Source: Apoderus coryli | Taxonomy: Eukaryota; Arthropoda; Insecta; Coleoptera; Attelabidae | DNA length: 64,000 bases | Direction: 5' to 3' | NCBI GenBank assembly: GCA_911728435.2 | Contig: OU452205.1 | Span: forward strand, 5,524,260-5,588,259 | In this document: in pieces, positions 57,001 through 64,000 of the stretch | Layout: each line of letters starts with the position of its first letter | How positions within the stretch are numbered: position 1 is the stretch's first letter | Position numbers and translations under genes: made by a program | Notes under the pieces: generated by a model | Seen by the model: only the letters and a program-made list of their open reading frames with translations | Database searches by the model: none | What the model was told of the DNA's origin: nothing

Positions 57001-58604
57001 ATGATATTATTACTGGCCATTCAACTCACTTGCATTTTTATTGTAAAAATATCTAGAAACTGACAAAATTACGAGCAAAATTGTTATTGGCCATAAAGAA
57101 TTTTCAGCTTAAATTTCTCACTTAATTTTCGATTGATTTTTTATAAAAGAAACGGGCGATTTAGTAAGTTGAGGTAAAATTGCTGATATGTGGCATTGAT
57201 AGAAAACGCCTATTGTTTTAGCAAGATAAAGTTTTCCATACAGTCGGCACACAGGTATGTGTCCTGTTTGCCTAATGAAGAAAAAGTCCTCCATCCGTCA
57301 TGGGGACAGAGCAGCATCCTGGCCATTTGGAAGTTTTGGAATCGATTAACTGGAAATCTTTAGGATATATACGAAAAAATGCATTTGTATAAAGCAAAAA
57401 TTATTCAAACAAATATCAAAACTTACCAAATGATTGAAATTATTGCCAGCAGTTAACATTGCACATTTTCTCAAAATTTCTCCACAAATACAAAGTAGTA
57501 ATCCAAAATTTGATATCCATAGAAGATTCTTCAAATCTAGAACAAATTAAATTAATAACATTTATCACGATCTTGACGAGGCGTATTAAAATTACCTGGG
57601 AAAAAATAGCATTCGACAAAATATTCAATCCAAGATGAAATAGCCGCAATAGTATATTGTGGACTATGATTTATTATAAATGAATCAACTGAAAGTTTAT
57701 TAGGCTGAATAATAGCAATAGATAAAAATTCCGAAAAATGGAATAGTGCCATCACACACATATACTTTCCAAAAATTTGAACATTCAGTGGACAAGTTAG
57801 GTTTAAGTAAAATCCTAGACCACAAACATATCCCAAGAATGCAGCTCTCAATGCAATCTGAAACAATAAATTAATTATAGTACATATCAAAGTCTTCATT
57901 CATTCAAGTACAAATTTCCAAGGAAAATTTGCAGGATTTTTGTTTCTCAATTGATGATACTGAAACTACACAACATTTATACGAATTAATTACGAAATTG
58001 TTGAGCGCCTTTTTATCTTTTGTTCTTTTTTTGGTAAAATTTTGTAGCATAGAATGACGTCACAAGTCTTCACAAACAGATTTGCTGTAGCACGACCTGG
58101 AGAGCACTGTCACGACTATATCCGAAGAAACTGCCACGAGAGTTAATATTCGCCAATTCTTATGGTATCACATACAATAAAATTCAAAACAATTTATTTT
58201 CGACTAAACTTAATTATTAAAAACTCTAATAAGGATCATCTTAAATTATTACAAACACTTAATGACTAATCGTTTAGAATGGCATAATAATAAGTTACAA
58301 AATAATTCTCAAAATATATCAGCAGTTTAAATTTCCTAAGATAGGTACTGTCTGTAAACTTCAGAGAAAATAAAATACCTACTTACAAATTTGTTGTGAA
58401 TTAGTTCATATTTACCTCTAGAATTTCTCCATCGAACAACATAAATATGAGGGTAGTTATTACAAAAGCTGTAGTCAACAGTATAAAAATGTTAACATGG
58501 AGATCGGTTAAATTATTGTAAATTGATAAGAAACCCAATATTGTAACAACAAAAAAGGAGCCCAAAAAGTGCTCTATTGCAACTCTGGCTTTTGTCGACA
58601 CCAT
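54031..58604 (-). CDS. ste14: Isoprenylcysteine carboxyl methyltransferase (ICMT / Ste14)
   Basis: Multi-pass ER membrane enzyme that uses S-adenosylmethionine to methylate the C-terminal prenylcysteine of CAAX proteins such as Ras and Rho GTPases. Minus-strand exons are 58416-58604, 57596-57857, 57427-57536, 55842-55949 and 54031-54210, all phases consistent, giving 282 residues (human ICMT has 284). Hydrophobic segments run through exons 1-3 (LGSFFVVTILGFLSIY, NIFILLTTAFVITTLIFML, LLWISNFGLLLCICGEIL). The cofactor-binding C-terminal region is intact: NHLVQ, GIYAWSRHPSYVGWFYWSIG with RHP at 208-210, Glu250-Glu251, and the terminal GTGLPFI. Introns 3 and 4 contain SINE and foldback repeats. 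Nothing is missing. Confidence 0.95.
55290..55470 (+). repeat. Foldback-like CTGAAGAAGAC / CGAAACGTCGA repeat, copy 3
   Basis: It has CCTGAAGAAGAC, GTTTGCCGAAACGTCGAAG, then AATACGAACCAAAAACCCC and ATGATATCC at the right end. It sits in ICMT intron 4 and is the half-length, best conserved member of the family at 11380 and 34225. Confidence 0.65.
56282..56690. mobile_element. Two tRNA-Ser/Leu-like SINEs head to head
   Basis: A left copy (about 56282-56500, minus) and a right copy (about 56500-56690, plus) are inverse repeats. Shared parts are GTTTAGCGTGGAATCCGAAC at the left, TGGTTCGGATTCCACGC at the right, and ACTACTTGGCA / TGCCAAGTAGTTATGGACTA as the A-box region. Same family as 44638-44832. 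It lies in ICMT intron 3. Confidence 0.7.
56760..56870 (+). mobile_element. tRNA-like pol III sequence, probably another SINE
   Basis: It has an A-box-like TGGTCTAGTGGTTAAGCAC and a B box GGTTCGAACCCCG about 45 bp on, the spacing expected for pol III promoters. The anticodon arm and acceptor stem do not form convincingly. A GGGCTACAC junction and non-tRNA sequence follow. A genuine tRNA gene is unlikely. Confidence 0.5.
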
Positions 58605-58619
58605 GATCAGATTTAAACT

Positions 58620-59352
58620 AACTAAAACAATTTAAAGAGATGCCGAAATGTTGTTTACTGAAATGTTTGTTTGTTATATTCCTAATCTACATTACACAAT
58701 TTTGAGGCCGAAGTGCCGAAGAAAAAAAATTCTATATAATAAATAGATATATAATTTTATATAAACATAGTTTGACAACTTCAATTAATTCCGAATTTAG
58801 GTTATATATTTTTGTTTACATTTTTTGTGCTCTAATTAGAGACGCATCGATACTGGAACGAATCTCTAGTAAGCAACAGTTGGACTAGCGCAACTGAGCC
58901 CAACCCTAAATTGCATTATGCCCTGGACAAACTCCATAAACATAAATTTAAAATTATTGTAATATCTAGAACTTGAATATTGCATTTTATTGCAACACTA
59001 ATGTTATAACTTAAATAAATACATACAAATTGTTAATTTATAATATTTAATTAAAAGCTTACAGAAAAGAGATCCATAATGCCCATAGATAAATGTGTAT
59101 AACTGTAAATAATGCCGTGATAACGCACACCGGTCGCCGGTGACGTAGATTGCTTGTGGTAGGTCAAGATTAATCGAGGCAACCTATTTAGTTAATAATA
59201 CGCCTTGCATTTTTCAACCCTTGTAGGTGTGAAATAGGTTAGAATAGTAGACTCTTCAGCCTCGTAAGGAGGCGATTCAATTTTTCATTTAACTCAATTT
59301 TGTAAAAGCATTTTACCATTTAGGGAGATGATTATTGTAAGCTGTACTTGAC
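58620..59352. other. Intergenic stretch between ICMT and asteroid
   Basis: The two genes are divergently transcribed about 980 bp apart, so both promoters should lie here. No clear TATA or initiator element can be assigned by eye. A short CACCGGTCGCCGGTGACG palindrome is at 59127-59144. Confidence 0.45.
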
Positions 59353-59456
59353 CAGGGGATCAATTCTTGAAACCGGTGAGTAGAACAACCGGAGGAACAG
59401 AGGCGTTAATTTAGTAGGCAGTGCCTCGCTTCGTTTGGAAGAATTGCCCACCTAAC
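59353..59456 (+). repeat. Short inverted-end repeat upstream of asteroid
   Basis: It starts GGGGATCAATTCTTGAAAC and has GAGTAGAACAACCGGAGG, ATTTAGTAGGCAGTGCCTCG and an AAGAATTGCCCACC end. It is the most complete short copy of the family at 19171-19451 and lies 133 bp before the asteroid start codon. Confidence 0.65.
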
Positions 59457-59588
59457 CACCAAGGTCAAAGGACAGTTGACAGTACAGGTTAAAGGTTAAT
59501 TTAAGCCCTTCTCATGTATTTATGTAATTGTTTGAATACCATGTAGTGTTATTTATTTTGAATATTTTCTGTTCTAAAAACATTTGAA

Positions 59589-61811
59589 ATGGGTATCAGA
59601 GGATTAACGACATTCATTAATAACAGATCTCATATGTATTTAGAAAAGTATGAACTCTATAACACCAACGTTGTTATCGATGGATATAGCATTGCCTCCC
59701 AACTTTACAACTGGCATTGTAAATGTAATGACTGCTTTGGAGGTGATTACGATAAATATGCTGAAGTTATTTATCAATTCTTCAAGCTGCTTAGTGAGTG
59801 TAATATTACTCCATATATAGTATTGGATGGCGGTTACGAAAAACGCAAAATTGTAACAGTTATAACACGTATGCAAAACAAGATAAAGAGTGGAAATAGT
59901 TTAGATGCTTGTAACAACGGATCGGTATCAGTGTTTCCTTTGTTCTTAAGGGAAGTTTTTGTTGATATCGTACAAGAACTAAATTTACCATTGGCAAGAT
60001 GTGAATATGAGGGTGATACGGAAACCGCTAGCTTAGCAAAATGCCTTAATTGTCCTGTTTTAAGTTATGACTCAGATTTTTACATATTTGATGTGCTTTA
60101 TATTCCTTTTATTACTTTTGAAATGACTCTTAAGAAACACAAGACCAATTCGTACAACTACATACCATGCCAAGTGTATAGAATCGATAAATTTCTGGAT
60201 TCATTTGGTGGAATGGATAAAAGCAAACTTCCTATTTTAGCAGTGATCATGGGAAATGATTATGTAAAGCGGAAAGTATTTTCGAAATTCTTCCGTAATT
60301 TAAAAATGCAAAAATGTCATGGTCAACAAAGCAACCAACAAAAACGTATAAAATCGGTTATTGTCTGGCTACAGAATGAAACATGTACCTCTGCAGTCAA
60401 ACAAATTATTGGAAGATACAAAATTCACAAAAGGAAATTTATCTTAAAAAATATCAGGAAAGCTATTCGTGGTTACTACTATGTTGATGGTCCATTGGTT
60501 GAATATTTTGGAGTTAAACCACTAAGCATTGACGAAGATGAAGTATTGAAACTCTGTAATGAAGAGGAGTTGTTGTTAGATCAAAATACAGATATTGATC
60601 CAGAAATCTCAGACGAAGAAGATTTAGATGAAAGTTTATCTGAACCTGGAGAAGATCACGAGGAAGATTTGTTTGATTTAATTAATTTGGACAGCACATC
60701 TGAACATCATACACATTTACCAAAAATATTTAGAAGTAACTTTCAAAAATGTGTATATCCATCGTGTTTCATGGATATGATAGTGCAGAATAAATATTAT
60801 TGTGTACCACAAGTAGAAGATGGTAGTTCGGATCATTCACATACAGTTAGTATAGAATTGTTGCAAATTATTCACAAAATATTAATCGGTGGCAAAAATA
60901 AAAATCTTACAATTTATGCAAGAAATAGAAACAGTGTACAAAAATATGTTTTACCTCTGTATGAAAATCAAGTGCCGACTATGAAACAAATTGAAACTCT
61001 AAGTTTAGATAGACGAAGGGCTATGTTTTTGAAGTTAATAGATGTAAATATGACTTTTGATGACTTGAATTCAATACCCAGCCAATTACATTTGGTGCTA
61101 TTTTCTTGTACATACATTTCAAAAAGACATAAGATTAACAACTCTCTTATATATGCTTTAATTCTATGTTATGTTGTTTTAAATTATGTGGATACAACCG
61201 TTGGCTATTGTAGGTCAAACAAGTTATTTGAAAAAAAGTATGCGAGTAAAGCTAAAAGCATTTTGGACAATCAGTCATCAACTGTTCATAAAGAACCTGG
61301 CGATGTTTCTTATGACGATTGTTTATTATGTTTAGAAAAAGTAGTGAATTTTTTTCAAATTGATTTAAAAATGAAAATGAACAGAAAACTTTTTGATCGG
61401 CAATTCGTGCATGTAATGTCACAATTTCAAAGTGTATTGTTACATCTTAAATACTTGAATAGTTTGTTAGCTTTTCCGTTTGATAATCTTTTTATTTCAA
61501 AATTATTTGATGGAACATTCATATACAATTTTACCAAATATTTGAACAAAAAATCCGACTTGGACAAATATATTGATGTATATTTAAGTAATTGTCCTTC
61601 AATATTGAATTTAATTAAGACGATCACAAACGTTTTTAAAGGACATGTATGTGTTGAATCTGATAATAGAAAAAGTAGTTCAAATAAAAGAAGGAAAAAA
61701 AGAAATAATTCAACTAAAATGCAGGAAGTAGAAGAGTATTACGAAAATTGTGAAGATGAGGAGGCTGTATTTGATCCTAACAATAAATTTTCATTATTAG
61801 CTGATCTTTAA
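59589..61811 (+). CDS. ast: Asteroid (ASTE1 family, XPG/FEN1-like nuclease fold)
   Basis: Intronless, 740 residues. It opens with MGIRGLTTFI, the XPG N-terminal signature, and has XPG-N (about 1-100) and XPG-I (about 130-170) regions. By alignment in mind with FEN1, the acidic metal-binding positions appear conserved: Asp31 (VIDGY), Asp80 (VLDGG), Glu139 and Glu141 (CEYEGD), Asp161 and Asp163 (SYDSDF), and Asp224 (MGNDYV). A long middle and C-terminal part is specific to asteroid. An acidic run (about 335-365) and a basic KRRKKR near 695 could act in nuclear import. Drosophila asteroid was linked genetically to EGFR signalling; human ASTE1 acts on DNA ends. AATAAA lies 15 nt past the stop. 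The frame is intact. Confidence 0.94.
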   Translation: MGIRGLTTFINNRSHMYLEKYELYNTNVVIDGYSIASQLYNWHCKCNDCFGGDYDKYAEVIYQFFKLLSECNITPYIVLDGGYEKRKIVTVITRMQNKIKSGNSLDACNNGSVSVFPLFLREVFVDIVQELNLPLARCEYEGDTETASLAKCLNCPVLSYDSDFYIFDVLYIPFITFEMTLKKHKTNSYNYIPCQVYRIDKFLDSFGGMDKSKLPILAVIMGNDYVKRKVFSKFFRNLKMQKCHGQQSNQQKRIKSVIVWLQNETCTSAVKQIIGRYKIHKRKFILKNIRKAIRGYYYVDGPLVEYFGVKPLSIDEDEVLKLCNEEELLLDQNTDIDPEISDEEDLDESLSEPGEDHEEDLFDLINLDSTSEHHTHLPKIFRSNFQKCVYPSCFMDMIVQNKYYCVPQVEDGSSDHSHTVSIELLQIIHKILIGGKNKNLTIYARNRNSVQKYVLPLYENQVPTMKQIETLSLDRRRAMFLKLIDVNMTFDDLNSIPSQLHLVLFSCTYISKRHKINNSLIYALILCYVVLNYVDTTVGYCRSNKLFEKKYASKAKSILDNQSSTVHKEPGDVSYDDCLLCLEKVVNFFQIDLKMKMNRKLFDRQFVHVMSQFQSVLLHLKYLNSLLAFPFDNLFISKLFDGTFIYNFTKYLNKKSDLDKYIDVYLSNCPSILNLIKTITNVFKGHVCVESDNRKSSSNKRRKKRNNSTKMQEVEEYYENCEDEEAVFDPNNKFSLLADL

Positions 61812-61831
61812 ATGTATAATATTTGAATAAA

Positions 61832-62306
61832 TATTATATAAATTTGTAATTTTTGTGTATAATTACTACAAGGTATGCATGTTAGCAGAGATAGCTGTGC
61901 TGTTTTCGAGAACTATTGCTGGATTTGGTTGGGTTACTCTTTGAAAGTCTTGGCCAACTCCTATCTCTGTTATTAACCAATAGTTTGGGAACCTCTGGAT
62001 ATATGCTTTTTTTTTCTTGTATTAATGGACATTCAACCAGCGTAAGTGTCGACCTACAGTTTAGCGTGGAATCCGAACCAGAGTCCTCGACTGCTGTTAT
62101 TCGCCAGTTCTGGTAACACAGTTTGTGTCAGTTTGACAGCAGACAACTGGGAGAACCTGATTGATTTAATTTCAAATGTTTTTTGTACCATGAGTTAGAT
62201 ACAGATATATTTTATTTTCTTGAAGTTTGTGGACAGAGCGTGAGGATCAGCATCTCAATAGTATTTTCAAATTTTCAATCTCGTTACAGTGCACATTTGT
62301 ATCTAT
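61832..62306. other. Downstream of asteroid, with partial SINE
   Basis: The segment 62052-62105 (CCTACAGTTTAGCGTGGAAT, CCGAACCAGAGTCCTCGAC) is the B-box end of the SINE family at 44638 and 56282, minus orientation. The rest shows no gene. Confidence 0.5.
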
Positions 62307-62785
62307 TGATAGGGTTATTATTTCGTAGTGATTGATCTGAACAAGTGAATGTGATTATACTGAACTGAATATTTCACGAAACCGAAAGATCATCTTTTTT
62401 GTGATTGTCTTTCACTTAACCTCGAAAACTTGTGAAAACAACCAAATCTGCTCTGAAAACTGGAAAATTATTTCTTCCATGATATTATTATCCATGTTTT
62501 AAACTTTTATAATTTATTGGTTTGATTCGAAATTATATTCCAATTATTATCTCTCAATATTCAATACTTTTAGAGGTTAACTGTGAACTGAACGAACTAA
62601 CCGGTACCCAAAGGTTGATCAGTAAGGGGCAAGGGGGGTAGGTATTTTAATCAGTTTGGTAGAAGTGACCGAAGTCGAAAGAATACGCACAATCGTGAAT
62701 GAACTGACAATTTTCAGATTGTTCACTTAGTTCAGTACCATTGTCTTTTTAAAGACAATGTCAGTACGAAAGAATAACCCTGATA
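62307..62785 (+). mobile_element. GGGTTATTCTTTCGTA-ended MITE, copy 3, with 5-bp duplication TGATA
   Basis: The body is 62312-62780, flanked by TGATA on both sides. It is homologous over its length to 18382-18836. Near its right end it carries an extra segment with the palindrome ATTGTCTTTTTAAAGACAAT (about 62741-62760) followed by a repeated CAGTA, which copy 1 lacks at that place. Confidence 0.87.
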
Positions 62786-62789
62786 TTTC

Positions 62790-64000
62790 ATATATCAAAT
62801 GTGAATAATCCGTTTCAACCATTGATATATGATATACTGTGTAGTGAAATGGGATTTCCATGTAGTTCAAACAATTTTGTATAGTTTTTTAAGTTATTTA
62901 AAAAAAAAAGCCCTGCAGTGCGGTAAATTGTACACAAAAGTAGAAGAAAGATATCCAAATAAAATTCCATAAGTAGATAATTTCTATATGGTTGAAATAC
63001 TCATTCAAATGTAGCATAACCTTCAAGCCTATATTTATATTAGTATATTAGGTTTCCAAAGGATCCAAATTTAAGGAAATTATAGGTAGTAGCAAGTAGA
63101 AGAAATGGTTACAAACCAAGTAACACCGCTGTTCTTTGTGGTCTCCACTTCCTTGAAAAGGATTATGGAAAATGTGCTTAAGACAACCTATATAATTTTT
63201 ATTTTTTACGATAATATCTGGTTTACCCACTAATGACTCACCCTGTATATTATCCAATCGTCTAAAACCATTAATGTAGGCATTTTTATATTCATTTATA
63301 TTCTCTCATGTTAATTTAACCATGCACTTGTTGCATTTTCTACCCACTTTAGCTCCATCTTTCTTTCAAACCTCTCTTTCTAATATTTTCCGCTTCGCTG
63401 CTATTGCATATTGAATATTATGTATATGGCCGATCCATTTCTAGTTTAATATGTCATTGGTCTCAAGTCCCAACCAATGAATAAAGAAGAGATGACTCAA
63501 CCATTTGGCGGTTCGGTAATGCCAGATGCCAGTTTTTAGAATTTTTCTCCGAATCTGGGACTGAGATGACAACTTTTATCACATGTATGGGGGAAAATAT
63601 AACTTTTGACAGTGCTATTTTTTATGGATTAAAGTCCGATTTTCTCGTACATTTAAATAACTCTCACATACAAGTACATAGGGTAGGTGTACGTATCACC
63701 TTTTTTGTCAAAAGAAGCCTATTGACTTTTATAGCCAATTCCTAATCCAGTCACCAACATCATTGTATTTATAATCCCAACATGTCTGTGTTTCACTCTT
63801 TTCCTCGAGCAAACATGTTTTATATTGCCAGTTGACCATGATCCCGACCTGAAGTAAGCAGGAATTATTTTATATATTTTATTGCCGAGTGCACCGACGT
63901 TTTAATTCACCGATTTACAATAACACGAGTTTAAAATTGAAATTTGGAGTGCACCGTTTTTTAGTCATGGTTTAAATGTTCTAATCTAAGTATTAGTTTA
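62790..64000. other. Gene-free right end of the window
   Basis: No exon or RNA gene is recognised. A CACCCTGTATATTA transposon-end motif is at about 63240. The minus-strand frame at 63048-63257 crosses that motif and has no domain. Confidence 0.45.

Overview
The window is AT-rich nuclear DNA of an insect. It has short introns with GT-AG ends, spliced genes of conserved animal families, and a very high load of non-LTR retrotransposon, mariner, hAT-type MITE, SINE and hammerhead-carrying repeats. A beetle or similar repeat-rich insect is plausible, but nothing here fixes the order. There are no bacterial-style operons and no CRISPR.

Five protein-coding genes are supported. From left to right they are: mRpL20 (mitochondrial ribosomal protein L20, minus strand, 17602-18176); a DNAJB13-like class II J-protein whose HPD motif is lost (plus, 20408-21951); Ack/TNK2, an activated Cdc42 kinase (plus, 23860-44298) with a 5-kb repeat-filled intron in its kinase domain and a probable alternative terminal exon; the isoprenylcysteine carboxyl methyltransferase ICMT/ste14 (minus, 54031-58604); and an intact single-exon asteroid/ASTE1 XPG-fold nuclease-like gene (plus, 59589-61811). 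They do not form a pathway. Ack signals downstream of Cdc42, and ICMT finishes CAAX proteins such as Cdc42, so a thematic link exists, but shared regulation is not implied.

The first 17 kb has no recognised host gene. It holds a decayed LINE (1.55-2.7 kb), a 1.2-kb inverted repeat of a DDE transposon (4-5.2 kb), a 46-bp minisatellite (7.1-7.5 kb), two inverted-repeat elements flanked by 12-14-bp target duplications (9.8-10.4 and 12.8-13.3 kb), a clear hAT MITE (14.2-14.5 kb) and a 158-bp tandem duplication (16.1 kb). Ack introns carry at least six LINE fragments, two mariner remnants, a LINE nested in a DDE transposase, and an 18S rRNA fragment.

The most interesting signal is a set of hammerhead ribozymes embedded in small, non-coding, TSD-flanked elements. 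One element (50594-51414) has two complete type-I-like hammerheads in direct tandem exactly 525 bp apart, which predicts a self-cut 525-nt RNA monomer. A relative sits in inverted form at 45576-46147. An unrelated-sequence element at 12799-13311 carries another fully canonical hammerhead. Several Penelope-like repeats carry a variant core with one extra base. This looks like an animal retrozyme / Penelope-associated system. The hammerhead folds are read directly from sequence; mobilisation and RNA circularisation are inferred.
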